A stretch of DNA of 30,006 bases. Origin: DASTHG01 sp041498155. GTDB taxonomy: Bacteria > Gemmatimonadota > Gemmatimonadetes > Gemmatimonadales > GWC2-71-9. This document shows, piece by piece, positions 1 to 8,421 of the stretch; position 1 is the stretch's first letter, and every line of letters begins with the position of its first letter. The notes under the pieces are model-generated. The model ran no database searches and was not told the origin of the DNA. It saw nothing but the letters and a program-made list of their open reading frames with translations. The DNA is taken from contig JBGQHV010000015.1 of the NCBI GenBank assembly GCA_041498155.1, positions 1 through 30,006 of the forward strand. The letters are read 5' to 3'. A program made the translations under genes and the position numbers.

Positions 1-2
1 TG

Positions 3-362
3 ACGGGAGGCGACGAGATGAACGTGGCGCTCTACGCCTACGACCGGCCCAACGTGCTGGTGATGAGTGTGGCGCTGTTCGTGCTGCTCACGCAGCCGGA
101 TCCGGCGGCGTGGCTGTCGCGGCACCCGAAGATCCTCGGAATCACCCGAGCCGTGGCGGCGACGAGCTTCGGCGTCTACCTCGTTCATCCGCTGCTGCTC
201 GATGTCCTGGGCAGCGGAGTGCTCGGCTACCGGCTGACGGCCGCGACAGTGGCACCGCTCGTCGGCATTCCGCTGTTGTCGATGGCGGTGCTCGCGGTGT
301 CCGTGGCGTTGATGCTGGTGTTGCGCCGCATCCCGTTCCTCGGCAAGGCCCTGGGCGCTTGA
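3..362 (+). CDS. Acyltransferase 3 family protein, C-terminal part (5' end outside window)
   Basis: The reading frame is open from the first bases of the window, so the gene begins upstream. About 120 residues remain. They show alternating hydrophobic helices and the segment SFGVYLVHPLLLDVL, which resembles the last conserved helix of membrane acyltransferase-3 (OafA/YrhL-type) proteins, where 'YxxHP' is typical. The end, LRRIPFLGKALG, also resembles that family (the 'IP.LrrL.G' tail). Known members are inner-membrane proteins that O-acylate surface sugars or other extracytoplasmic acceptors; the substrate cannot be told from this fragment. It converges with the next gene, 16 bases downstream. 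Confidence 0.75.
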   Translation, partial: TGGDEMNVALYAYDRPNVLVMSVALFVLLTQPDPAAWLSRHPKILGITRAVAATSFGVYLVHPLLLDVLGSGVLGYRLTAATVAPLVGIPLLSMAVLAVSVALMLVLRRIPFLGKALGA

Positions 363-378
363 GCGTCACGGCGATCGA

Positions 379-882
379 TCAACGCCGGTGCTCGGGCGAC
401 GTCGAGTCGAGCATCGCCCCCGCGGCGTGGTGTTCGCCGCGCTGCGCGGCCAGGAACTCGTGGATCGCCCGCAACGCCGTGGAGTCCCGGGTCTTGATGC
501 GCACCGCGCCACCCCCGGGAAGCGTGTCCATCCGATAGGTGATCGCGGCGCGGCGCTCCCGCATCACCGCGGTTCCCGGGAGCGCGTGCTGGTGGACCAT
601 CATGGTGTGGCCGAAGTCGCCGGCGCCGAAGGCGCGCGTGATCTCGGCGAGGTGGATGCGGATGGCGCGCACCCCGGCCGTGTCTTCCGGCGATCGCGTC
701 AGCACGATCCGGCCGCCGTCGGCCAGGTCGTCAAAGCGGTGCATGCTCGAGTACTGATCGACCCCCATCACCATTTTTCCGCGCTGCTGCAAAGCGGCGA
801 ACCCCGTGTCCGGGGGCGTCTGGGCGGGAAGTCGCCCGACCAACACACCCAGCAATAGCATGACCGGCAATCGCGTCCGCAT
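379..882 (-). CDS. Small secreted protein of unknown function (167 aa)
   Basis: It starts with a clear Sec signal peptide (RTRLPVMLLLGVLVG, cleavage probably after LPAQ), so the mature protein is periplasmic or secreted. GGAGG lies five bases before the ATG. The mature part has the pattern KMVMGVDQYSSMHRFDDL, then ALPGTAVMRERRAAITYR and a His-rich tail (residues about 145-165). From memory it resembles a family of short secreted proteins that databases often label 'aspartate carbamoyltransferase'; nothing of that enzyme is visible. The His- and Met-containing segments could bind metal, but that is inference. It diverges from the Crp/Fnr-type gene at 966, with 83 bases between. Confidence 0.7.
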   Translation of the reverse strand: MRTRLPVMLLLGVLVGRLPAQTPPDTGFAALQQRGKMVMGVDQYSSMHRFDDLADGGRIVLTRSPEDTAGVRAIRIHLAEITRAFGAGDFGHTMMVHQHALPGTAVMRERRAAITYRMDTLPGGGAVRIKTRDSTALRAIHEFLAAQRGEHHAAGAMLDSTSPEHRR

Positions 883-965
883 GGTGCCTCCGCATCAGGT
901 GGTTCCGTCAGCGCGTAGGTTACGGTATCCACCCGCTGTCCGCAGGAACAACGGTTCCAGGCCCG

Positions 966-1646
966 GTGCTCATGTTCGATATCCGCACGATGCGACGCAT
1001 CCCGGCGTTCGCGACCCTGGCGCCCCCGGCCCAGCGCGAGCTCGCGGCGCGCGGGGTCGAGCGTCGCTACACCACGCGTCAAACGCTGTTTCGCGCCGGC
1101 CAGCCGTCCCCGGGGATGTTCCTCGTGATCGAAGGCCGTGTGCGCGTGGTCCGCGACGGGGCCGACCGCCGGCAGGTCGTGCACACGGAGGGACCGGGGG
1201 CGACGCTCGGAGAAGTTCCGCTGTTCGACGGGGGTGTGCTGCCGGCCACCGCCGTCGCGCTGGTCCCCACGCGTTGTCTCGTGTTCACCCTGGGGGCAAT
1301 CGAGGCGGCGATCGCGCAGGATCCTCGGCTCGCCTTGCTGCTGCTCGGCCAGCTCTCCCGCCGCGTGCGGCAGCTCGTGCAGCGGCTCGACCGGTTGTCG
1401 TTCCAGAGCGTTCGCGCCCGGCTGGCCGACTATCTGCTCAGTCGCTCGAGCACGACCTCGCAACACGTCGTCTCGTTCGAGGGAACGCAGACCGACCTCG
1501 CCGAAGAGCTGGGGACGGTACGGGAAGTGCTCGTCCGCGAGCTGCGGTACTTGCGGCAGCAGGGCGTGATCCGGGCGACGGGTCGCGGCGGGTATCAGCT
1601 GCTCGATGCCGGCGGACTGCGGCGGCTCGTCGCGGGGTCGCGGTGA
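966..1646 (+). CDS. Crp/Fnr family transcriptional regulator
   Basis: The 226-residue protein has the standard two-domain plan. Residues about 10-125 form the cyclic-nucleotide-binding-type beta barrel (FRAGQPSPGMFLVIEGRVRV, later GATLGEVPLFDGG). After a long dimerisation helix comes a winged HTH at about 155-215 (TDLAEELGTVREVLVRELRY, then QQGVIRATGRGGYQLLD). The N-terminal cysteine cluster of oxygen-sensing FNR is absent, so an iron-sulfur sensor is unlikely; the ligand is unknown. The GTG at 966 and the ATG at 972 are both possible starts and neither has a strong ribosome site. It converges with the DUF4956 gene, leaving only four bases between the stops. Confidence 0.9.
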   Translation: MLMFDIRTMRRIPAFATLAPPAQRELAARGVERRYTTRQTLFRAGQPSPGMFLVIEGRVRVVRDGADRRQVVHTEGPGATLGEVPLFDGGVLPATAVALVPTRCLVFTLGAIEAAIAQDPRLALLLLGQLSRRVRQLVQRLDRLSFQSVRARLADYLLSRSSTTSQHVVSFEGTQTDLAEELGTVREVLVRELRYLRQQGVIRATGRGGYQLLDAGGLRRLVAGSR

Positions 1647-1650
1647 TGCG

Positions 1651-2478
1651 CTAGAGCTGGGCGCCCTCGCCCGCGCTCGGTTGGAACTCGGCCGCGACTC
1701 CGAGGAACGTGACGGCGGCGACGAGCGTGGCCGGCGTCGTCCGTTTCCGGAGCTGGACGCGATAGGTCAGCATGCTCCGGTTTTCCTCGCCGGCCTCGCG
1801 CTGGGCCAGTCGCCAGTGCTTCACGTGCTGGCCGAGCGCCGTTTCGAGCCGCTCCTGTCCGGCGCGATCCGCCTGCACGACCAGGGTTCCGTGCGTTCCT
1901 TCGGGATGGGCGACGCGGAACTCGCGGGTGAAGGTCGGTCCTGGCTCCCCCGCATAGATGTCCCCGACGTTGAGCGCCCAGAGCGCCAGCACGGTGGCGT
2001 TGAAGAGACCGCTCACCACGAACCCCAGCTCGAGCGCCTGGACGCCCGCCGCCAGACCCACCGCGATGGCGAGGAAGATGTACACGGCGTCCTTCGTGTC
2101 CTTGAGCGTGTTGCGAAACCGCACCGCCGCCGCGAGCCCGGCGAGGCTGAAGGCGAGCGCGAGGCTGTTGCGCACCAGGGCGGCGATGCCGGCGACCGCC
2201 AGCGGCAGCAGGATCACCGTCTGCACCACCGACGGGTCCCAGCGCTGCCGGCGCTTGGTCAGCATGTACACCCAGGCGACGGGGATCACGAGCGCCACCG
2301 CGCCGACCATTGCCAGCGCGACGGCGAGGGCCGCCCGGTGCGGCGCCGCCTCGCCCTCGGCTACGGACACGGCGCCCTGGACCGCGGGGGACACGCGCTC
2401 CAGGCCGAGCGTCGCGGAGACGAGGACGGCGTAGTAGAGCAGCAGCCGGAAGAGCGAGCGATTCGCCGGATCGGGCAT
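1651..2478 (-). CDS. DUF4956 domain membrane protein
   Basis: This 275-residue protein has about six hydrophobic helices in its first two thirds, including LFRLLLYYAVLVSATLGL and AVYIFLAIAVGLAAGVQAL. The stretch AAVRFRNTLKDTKDAVYIF is the hallmark of DUF4956 proteins (an RFR...KD segment between two helices). The last 90 residues are soluble. I chose the ATG at 2478 because its A is also the last base of the upstream stop (TGATG), which indicates translational coupling with the CotH-like gene; a longer open frame upstream lies antisense to nothing and overlaps that gene wrongly. DUF4956 genes commonly occur next to CotH and VTC-type polyphosphate polymerase genes. Function is unknown. Confidence 0.85.
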   Translation of the reverse strand: MPDPANRSLFRLLLYYAVLVSATLGLERVSPAVQGAVSVAEGEAAPHRAALAVALAMVGAVALVIPVAWVYMLTKRRQRWDPSVVQTVILLPLAVAGIAALVRNSLALAFSLAGLAAAVRFRNTLKDTKDAVYIFLAIAVGLAAGVQALELGFVVSGLFNATVLALWALNVGDIYAGEPGPTFTREFRVAHPEGTHGTLVVQADRAGQERLETALGQHVKHWRLAQREAGEENRSMLTYRVQLRKRTTPATLVAAVTFLGVAAEFQPSAGEGAQL

Positions 2479-3509
2479 CAGGGGGCCGTACAGTTGATCA
2501 TGAACTCGCGGCGCACGGCGCGCGGGTCGTTGATGGTGCGGTAGAACCCATCGTAGTAGTCGAGCGCCTGCCGCACACGCCCCGGATCGAGGCCCTCCTG
2601 GCCGCGATACAGCGCGTATATGGAATCCTTGATCTGATTGAACCGCGCGAGGGTCGCGACCAGCTGCTCCGGCCGGCGGCACCCGGCCCGGAACAGCCGC
2701 TCCCGCACCGTGCGGATACCGAGACGGGCATCGGGAGTCGCATACGGCGGGGAAATCACACCGGACCAATCGAAATCGTACGGCACCGCATACACCACGT
2801 TGGTCGAATCGCGGATGAGCACGATGTTGTGCAGCCCGCCCACCGACCAGTCGGTGTTCCCGGCCAGGTACTCGAACATCGCGACCAGGCTGATCTGGGT
2901 GAAGTCGGTTTCGTCCTGGTTCACACCCTGCTGCTCGAATACGTCGGCGTGGTTGCGGTGCGCCATCCGGTCGTCGTCTTCGACGAAGAATCCGCGCCGC
3001 GTTTCCGGCGGGTGTTTCCCGCCGGGCTCGACATAGGTGACGTTCACGAGGCGGACGCGGAAGCTCCGGTCGGACAGGAGTCCGTACACGCGGTACAGCA
3101 GATACTCCTCGAGGAGGTAGTCGCTCCACCGGCCGCCGTTGCGGCATTGCACCACGAGCTTCAGCGCGTTCTGGTGCGCGAAGATCGTGTGCGCGGTGTG
3201 TTCCTTGTCGAAGGCGACTTTGAGCGGCGGATACTGACAGGTGCGCAACCGATAGTGGCCCCGCGTGCGCAGCGTGACGTCGAGCCGCGTGCTGTCGCCA
3301 CCCTCGGTGGTGAATGTCAGCACGGCGGGATGGTCCTGCTTCCGCTCACCGCGGTCCCGGGCAACCGCGCCGAAGTCGGCGGTCAGGTTGATCTGGAGCG
3401 GCGTCGTGGCGTCGAACAGCCGCGCCGCACGGCCGCTGTCACCCGGCGCCTGCGCGCTCGCGCCGGACGCCAGGCCCAGCATCGCCAGCATCACCCCGGG
3501 AAGCCGCAC
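2478..3509 (-). CDS. Secreted CotH-like (atypical kinase fold) protein
   Basis: A signal peptide (residues 1-20, ending ASGASAQ) precedes a 320-residue extracytoplasmic domain. Features resembling CotH proteins are a middle section with many charged residues, then NTDWSVGGLHNIVLI and VVYAVPYDFDWSG, which match the catalytic-loop (N-x-D ... H-N) and metal-binding (PYDFD) positions of the CotH kinase fold. CotH of Bacillus is a protein kinase of spore coat; relatives in Gram-negatives are mostly uncharacterised. The assignment is by motif pattern, so kinase activity is inferred. The GTG at 3509 gives the full signal peptide. It overlaps the start of the DUF4956 gene by one base. Confidence 0.7.
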   Translation of the reverse strand: MRLPGVMLAMLGLASGASAQAPGDSGRAARLFDATTPLQINLTADFGAVARDRGERKQDHPAVLTFTTEGGDSTRLDVTLRTRGHYRLRTCQYPPLKVAFDKEHTAHTIFAHQNALKLVVQCRNGGRWSDYLLEEYLLYRVYGLLSDRSFRVRLVNVTYVEPGGKHPPETRRGFFVEDDDRMAHRNHADVFEQQGVNQDETDFTQISLVAMFEYLAGNTDWSVGGLHNIVLIRDSTNVVYAVPYDFDWSGVISPPYATPDARLGIRTVRERLFRAGCRRPEQLVATLARFNQIKDSIYALYRGQEGLDPGRVRQALDYYDGFYRTINDPRAVRREFMINCTAP

Positions 3510-3573
3510 CGGGCAATCTTACGGGCCCGCGGCGTGGCTCGCTACCGTGTGAGCCCATATCGTACCTTCCTGT

Positions 3574-4017
3574 ATGGAACCTCGTCGCTTGAAGCGAGGC
3601 GTCGGATTGGGCACCGGGATCGCCGCAACGATGTTCGCCGCGGCGGCTTGCGCGACGTTCGCCGCCCGGCCAGAGACCGCGCCGGCGCCCGGCGGACCCC
3701 TGGAAGCACTCGCCTGCGAGCGGTCGGAGGTCGAGCAGCGAGGCTACCAGGTGGAGGAGGCGGACACGTTGGCGTGGCTCATCCGGGCCGATCGGTTCCG
3801 GGGCGATGCGATCGGGATCGTCGACGCCTACGACGAGATCACGCTGCGTGTGTATTCCCTGCCGGACGGGCGATACGCGTTGCGTGTCGTCGTCGATGCA
3901 TATCAGGTCACGCGTGGCGACGATGCCGGGAAGGTCGCCATCGATCCCTCACCGCAGGCGCGAGGCGACGTTCGTGGGATCCTCGCGGCGTGCGGCGCGC
4001 CAACCGACGGCACCTAG
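3574..4017 (+). CDS. Putative lipoprotein of unknown function (147 aa)
   Basis: The N-terminus is basic (MEPRRLKRG), followed by a hydrophobic stretch and TMFAAAACATF. Cys27 or so lies after AAA, an acceptable though not classical lipobox, so membrane anchoring by a lipid is likely. The remaining 115 residues contain a repeated short beta pattern around TLRVYSLPDGRYALRVVVDA and two further cysteines (ACERSE, LAACGA) that could form a disulfide. I do not recognise a family. It diverges from the CotH-like gene (64 bases between) and is followed 65 bases later by the esterase-like gene. Confidence 0.6.
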   Translation: MEPRRLKRGVGLGTGIAATMFAAAACATFAARPETAPAPGGPLEALACERSEVEQRGYQVEEADTLAWLIRADRFRGDAIGIVDAYDEITLRVYSLPDGRYALRVVVDAYQVTRGDDAGKVAIDPSPQARGDVRGILAACGAPTDGT

Positions 4018-4082
4018 CGCCTCCCTTGCGGCACCCGCCGTCCCGGATCACACTTGCACCACGCCCTACTTGAGGAGTACCC

Positions 4083-5732
4083 GTGCGCGTCCTGACTTTC
4101 ACCGTCGTTGCCGCCTGCACCATCGCCCGTACCGCCACCGCCCAGGGACCGCGATTCGAGATCACGATCCCCGCGCAACTGCGCGCCACTCCGGTGACCG
4201 GACGTGTCTACGTGTTCGTCTCGTCCAAGCGGGACGAGGAGCCGCGGCTGGGGGACCACGGGGAAAGCGACTGCGTCCCCTTCTACGGCCTGGACGTGAC
4301 CGGCCTCGCGGCCGGGACGCCGGTCGTGATCGATGGCACGACGCTGGGTTACCCGGTGGCGAGCCTCAACGAGATTCCGGCTGGTGACTACTACGTACAG
4401 GCGCTCGTCAGTGTCTACTCCGAGTTTCACCGTGCCGACGGACACACGCTCTGGATGCACGACGACCAATGGGAAGGCCAGCAGTTCAACATCTCCCCCG
4501 GGAACCTGGTGAGCGATGTGCAGCGCGTGCACCTCGACCCGAAGAACGGCTATACGATCCGGCTCGCGCCCGCCCGGGCGCTGCCGCCGGTGCAGGTGCC
4601 ACCCGACACCAAGTGGGTGCGGCGGATCAAGTTCCAGAGCAAGCTCCTGTCCGCCTGGTGGGGGCGCCCGATCTACCTCGGCGCCACCGTCCTCCTGCCG
4701 CGGGACTACGACCGCGACACGACGCGTCGCTACCCGGTGGTCTACGAGCAGGGGCACTTCTCGCTGCGCGCTCCGTTCGGGTTCTCGACCGACAGTGTGA
4801 CGGAAACGCCCGAGCAGAAGGCCGCGGCCGAGCTGCGGACCATGCGCGAGCCCGGATTCGAGTTCTATCGCGCCTGGCGCTCCGACGGCTTTCCGCAAAT
4901 GGTCGCCGTGACATTCCAGCACCCGACCCCGTATTTCGACGACTCGTACGCGGTCAACTCCGTGAACAACGGGCCGTACGGCGACGCCATCATGCAGGAG
5001 CTGATCCCGTACCTGGAGGACCACTTCCGGATCTCCCGCGAGCCCTCAGGCCGGTTTCTCACGGGAGGCTCGACCGGCGGATGGGAGGCACTGGCGCTGC
5101 AGCTGTACCACCCCGACTTCTTCGGCGGCACGTGGGTGCTCTATCCCGACCCGGTGGATTTTCGCAGTTACGAGCTGGTCAACATGTACAGCGACACGAA
5201 CGCCTTCGTGTACCCGGTGTCGGACTGGATGTGGTCCGAGGTCCCGGCCGAAGTCGAAGTGACGGGCCAGCCGCGCATCACGGTGCGCCAGGAGAGTCAG
5301 TTCGAAGCGGTGCTGGGCAGTCACGCCCGCTCCGGCGAGCAGTTCGCGATCTGGGAGGCGACCTATGGACCGGTCGGACCGGACGGATTCACGGCGGAGC
5401 TGTGGGATCTCCGGACCGGGCACATCAACCACGACGTGGCCGAGTACTTCCGCACCCACGACTACGATTTGCGGGACTATCTCGAGCGCAACTGGGCGAC
5501 GCTGGGGCCGAAGCTGCGCGGCAAGATCCACGTCTTCGTCGGCGACTACGACACGTTCTATCTCAACCTGGCCGTGTACCGGCTGGAGGACTTCCTCAAA
5601 CGCGCCACCCCGCCGGCCGACGCGGAATTCGGCTACGGCCGGCCGATGAAGCCGCACGGCTGGCAGCCCTGGACCAACGCCGATCTGATGCGGATCATGG
5701 CCGCGCAGGCTGCCCGACCCCGGAGTCCCTGA
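4083..5732 (+). CDS. Secreted esterase-like alpha/beta hydrolase
   Basis: GAGGAG lies five bases before a GTG start. The first 20 or so residues are a signal peptide ending TATAQ. Residues about 25-200 form an N-terminal beta-rich domain, followed by an esterase D/Fes-like alpha/beta-hydrolase domain. The nucleophile elbow is GGSTGG with Ser330. Later GDYDTFYLN offers the acid and MKPHGWQPWT the catalytic His. Related secreted proteins are annotated as putative esterases of the enterochelin-esterase type; the true substrate is unknown. The length of 549 residues fits those two-domain versions. No metal-uptake genes lie immediately beside it, apart from the TonB-family gene 128 bases downstream on the same strand. 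Confidence 0.8.
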   Translation: MRVLTFTVVAACTIARTATAQGPRFEITIPAQLRATPVTGRVYVFVSSKRDEEPRLGDHGESDCVPFYGLDVTGLAAGTPVVIDGTTLGYPVASLNEIPAGDYYVQALVSVYSEFHRADGHTLWMHDDQWEGQQFNISPGNLVSDVQRVHLDPKNGYTIRLAPARALPPVQVPPDTKWVRRIKFQSKLLSAWWGRPIYLGATVLLPRDYDRDTTRRYPVVYEQGHFSLRAPFGFSTDSVTETPEQKAAAELRTMREPGFEFYRAWRSDGFPQMVAVTFQHPTPYFDDSYAVNSVNNGPYGDAIMQELIPYLEDHFRISREPSGRFLTGGSTGGWEALALQLYHPDFFGGTWVLYPDPVDFRSYELVNMYSDTNAFVYPVSDWMWSEVPAEVEVTGQPRITVRQESQFEAVLGSHARSGEQFAIWEATYGPVGPDGFTAELWDLRTGHINHDVAEYFRTHDYDLRDYLERNWATLGPKLRGKIHVFVGDYDTFYLNLAVYRLEDFLKRATPPADAEFGYGRPMKPHGWQPWTNADLMRIMAAQAARPRSP

Positions 5733-5860
5733 CACTCCGCGCACAGTCGCGCCGCAACCAACGGCTCCGCTCCCGCGTCTGATGCTCGTGTCGCGAGGAG
5801 AGGAGATGCCGTCCCACGAATCTCCGCCCGCGTTTCATTTCGGAGCTTCGGAGGACGGCC

Positions 5861-6544
5861 ATGGCATTCGCGCTCATCGAGTCCGATCGGAAGATCGGCC
5901 GCAGTCTGTTCGGCGGCAGCGTTCCATCCCTCATCATCCACTCGACCGTCATCGGGGCCGCGGTGTTGGCCACCATGAGCGCGCGACAAAACACCTCCAG
6001 CGTGGCCGCCGATACCACCCTCGTGTTCCTGGCGCCTCCCGCCGAGCCGACGCCGCCCCCGCCCCAACCGGAGCTGAGCGTGCCGCTGAAGGGGTTCCAG
6101 ACGGTGGATGTGGCTGCGGTGATCCCCACCGCGATCCCGCCCGTCACGCTCCAGGAGCGCTTCGATCCGAAGGACTTCTCCGGGGTGGGAGTCGAAGGCG
6201 GGCGCGCGACGGGCGTCGAGCCCGATCCGGATCAGGTATACGCCGCAAGCGCGGTCGACGAGCAACCGCTGCTGCTCGCTGCGCCGCCGCCCACCTATCC
6301 CGCGCTATTGCGAGACGCCGGGATCACGGGGCGAGTGATGCTGCAGGCGGTCATCGACACGACCGGCCGGGTGGTTCCGGGCTCGGTGCAGGTATTGCGC
6401 AGCCCGAACCCCGGGTTCGAGATCCCGAGCCGGCAGTGGATCCTCAGGGCGCTGTTCCGGCCGGCCCGGCTGGGGGGACGGCTGGTGCGGGTACTCGTGA
6501 ACCTGCCGCTCGATTTCTCGATCGCGGAACGCGCCGGTAGCTGA
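5861..6544 (+). CDS. TonB family protein (energy transducer C-terminal domain)
   Basis: The 227-residue protein has a short cytoplasmic start, one transmembrane helix (about residues 20-40), a proline-rich linker (APPAEPTPPPPQPEL) and a TonB C-terminal domain (YPALLRDAGITGRVMLQAVI, then DTTGRVVPGSVQVL). GGAGG stands before the ATG. Classical TonB passes proton-motive force to outer-membrane transporters through ExbB/ExbD; neither partner is encoded here, so this may be one of several TonB paralogues with partners elsewhere. The N-terminus resembles stand-alone TonB-like proteins that are common in Gemmatimonadota and related groups. It converges with the response regulator gene, with three bases between the stops. 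Confidence 0.85.
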   Translation: MAFALIESDRKIGRSLFGGSVPSLIIHSTVIGAAVLATMSARQNTSSVAADTTLVFLAPPAEPTPPPPQPELSVPLKGFQTVDVAAVIPTAIPPVTLQERFDPKDFSGVGVEGGRATGVEPDPDQVYAASAVDEQPLLLAAPPPTYPALLRDAGITGRVMLQAVIDTTGRVVPGSVQVLRSPNPGFEIPSRQWILRALFRPARLGGRLVRVLVNLPLDFSIAERAGS

Positions 6545-6547
6545 TGG

Positions 6548-7330
6548 CTACGGATCGAAGTGTTGCAGCCGGCCGCGGTAGCGCCGGCTGAGCTTGAGCT
6601 TCGCCCCGTCGCTCAGGACGACGACCCAGTCTCCGTGCGACCACGGCCGCAGCTCGGCCACGCGGTCCACGTTCACGATCGCCGACCGGCTCACCCGCAC
6701 GAAGCGGCGCGGATCGAGCCGCCCTTCCAGGCGCTCGAGCGTGGTGCGGACGCGGTAGGACTCCCGGCCGGCGTGCAGCACCACGTAGTTGCGCGCGGAC
6801 TCCATCCGGTCGACGCGCGCCAGCGGCAACAGCACGGCGCGGTCCGCCTGTTCCACGAGTAGCCGCTCCAGGCGATCCGGCCGCTCGCGCCTGACGTCGG
6901 CCAGGAGCTGGGTGAGACGGCGCCGGTCTTCCCCATCCCGCCGCCGCCCGACCGCCTCTTTCGCCCTGGTGAGCGCCAGCGTGAGCCGCTCCACATCGAA
7001 CGGCTTCAGCACGTAGTCCACGGCGTGGACTTCGAAGGCGCGCACCGCGTATTCGTCGAACGCAGTCACGAACACGACGTGCGGCAGGACCCCGGGCTCG
7101 AGCGCCTCCAGCACGCCGAAGCCGTCCAGCCCCGGCATCTGCACGTCCAGGAAGACGAGGTCCGGTGATTCCTCGCGCACCACATCCACCGCGCGGAGGC
7201 CGTCCGCGGCTTCGAAGATCGTGCCGATCTCGGGATCGGCCGCTACGAAGCGACGCACCTTCACGCGGGCCGGCCGCTCGTCGTCCACGATCAGCACCGA
7301 CAGGCCCGCGGACCGCCCACCCTTGTTCAC
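6548..7330 (-). CDS. LytTR-type response regulator
   Basis: Residues about 10-130 are a receiver domain: acidic pair Asp16/Asp17 (LIVDDERPARVK), phosphoacceptor Asp62 in LVFLDVQMPG, conserved Thr in VVFVTAFDEYAVRAF, and Lys in YVLKPFD. Residues about 160-258 are a LytTR DNA-binding domain (RVDRMESARNYVVLH, FVRVSRSAIVNVDRV, LKLSRRYRGRL). The GTG start at 7330 overlaps the stop of the histidine kinase gene (GTGA), so the two are translationally coupled; the much longer open frame upstream is antisense-free run-through across the kinase gene and is not real. LytTR proteins bind direct repeats upstream of a small set of targets, which are not identifiable here. Confidence 0.95.
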   Translation of the reverse strand: MNKGGRSAGLSVLIVDDERPARVKVRRFVAADPEIGTIFEAADGLRAVDVVREESPDLVFLDVQMPGLDGFGVLEALEPGVLPHVVFVTAFDEYAVRAFEVHAVDYVLKPFDVERLTLALTRAKEAVGRRRDGEDRRRLTQLLADVRRERPDRLERLLVEQADRAVLLPLARVDRMESARNYVVLHAGRESYRVRTTLERLEGRLDPRRFVRVSRSAIVNVDRVAELRPWSHGDWVVVLSDGAKLKLSRRYRGRLQHFDP

Positions 7331-8412
7331 GGCGTCTCCCGGAACGGCAGCTCGACCGAGACGCGCGCCCCGCCGCCCTGGCGGTTCTCCAATCGGAGCG
7401 CCTGCTGCGCGCCGTACAGCTGTTCCAGGCGCCGCGCCGTATTGGCGAGTCCAACGCCCTTCCCGATGGCTTCCTCGGGAGTCCCCGCGACGCCCGGGCC
7501 GTTGTCCTCCACCTCGAGCACCAGACGCCCGTTGTCGCGCCGGGCCCGTACCGCGATGCGCGCCGTCACCCCCGGCCCGGGATCCCCGTGGCGCAGGGCG
7601 TTCTCGACCAACGGCTGCAGCACGAGCGCCGGGACGGCGGCGCGACGCGCCGCCGGCTCGGCCGCTACCACGACCGACAAGCGGTCCCCGAAGCGGGCTC
7701 GCATGATGTCGAGGTACAGCTCGAGCGTCTCGAGCTCCGCGTCGAGCGCGATCTCTCCGCCGCTCGGCCGTCGCAGGGTGCGGCGCAGCAGATCGGCGAG
7801 CCGCATCAGCATCGTGTCGGCCGCGGCGACGTCCTCGTACATCACGGACGAGATCGTGTTCAGGACGTTGAAGAGAAAGTGCGGCCGCAGCTGTCCTTCC
7901 AGCGCCTCGAGCCGCACCCGGGTGAGCTCGGTTTCGACCTGCGCCAGGCGCAGCTCGCGGTCGCGCGACTCGCGGTAGCGGTCGAACAGGTAGGCGAGAC
8001 CCATGATCAGCGTGAACGCCAACACGTCCATGGGGAATTCCATCGCGTACCGCAACGGCATGCGCCCGTAATCGTAGGAGCCCAGTCCGGCCAGCGGGAA
8101 CACCAGATGACGCGTGAGGGAATTCCACGTCGTGTGGGCGATGGAGAAGAACGGCAGGATCGCCGCGTACACGGCGAAGAGCCGCCAGCCGGACCAGCCC
8201 CGAGCCCGTGCGCGGCGGACCAGGGCGATCGCCCCCAGGAACAAGACGGCGGCCCCATAGGCCGCCGTCATTTCCTCGATCAACGGAACACTGAACGGCT
8301 CGTGATGACCGCTGGCCAGGACGTCGAGATAGTGGTAGGTGAACTCCAGCAACCCGACCACGCTGAAGGACCCCGCCCACAGCAGTCCGAACCGCCACGC
8401 CGGGCGCTTCAT
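7327..8412 (-). CDS. LytS-type sensor histidine kinase
   Basis: About four transmembrane helices occupy residues 8-145. They lead into a His-kinase domain of the LytS/YehU class with the signature QLRPHFLFNVLNTISS (phosphorylated His178) and a GHKL ATP-binding domain with DNGPGVAG and KGVGLANTARRLEQLYG near residues 305-335. No periplasmic sensor domain is visible, so the signal is probably sensed in or near the membrane. It is coupled to the response regulator downstream (four-base overlap) and begins nine bases after the PQQ dehydrogenase gene, so all three are likely one transcript. Confidence 0.95.
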   Translation of the reverse strand: MKRPAWRFGLLWAGSFSVVGLLEFTYHYLDVLASGHHEPFSVPLIEEMTAAYGAAVLFLGAIALVRRARARGWSGWRLFAVYAAILPFFSIAHTTWNSLTRHLVFPLAGLGSYDYGRMPLRYAMEFPMDVLAFTLIMGLAYLFDRYRESRDRELRLAQVETELTRVRLEALEGQLRPHFLFNVLNTISSVMYEDVAAADTMLMRLADLLRRTLRRPSGGEIALDAELETLELYLDIMRARFGDRLSVVVAAEPAARRAAVPALVLQPLVENALRHGDPGPGVTARIAVRARRDNGRLVLEVEDNGPGVAGTPEEAIGKGVGLANTARRLEQLYGAQQALRLENRQGGGARVSVELPFRETP

Positions 8413-8421
8413 GCGGGAAAG

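Noticed and set aside
379..882. Label 'aspartate carbamoyltransferase' for the small secreted protein
   Set aside because: It is 167 residues with a signal peptide and none of the carbamoyl-phosphate or aspartate binding motifs.
2310..4073. 587-residue open frame on plus across the DUF4956 and CotH-like genes
   Set aside because: It is antisense to two recognisable genes, has no family motif and is low-complexity Arg/Gly/Pro sequence, typical of frame shadows in high-GC DNA.
6530..6556. Possible hairpin between the TonB-family and response regulator stops (GGTAGC...GGCTACGG)
   Set aside because: The stem is interrupted and no T tract follows on either strand, so it is not supported as a terminator.
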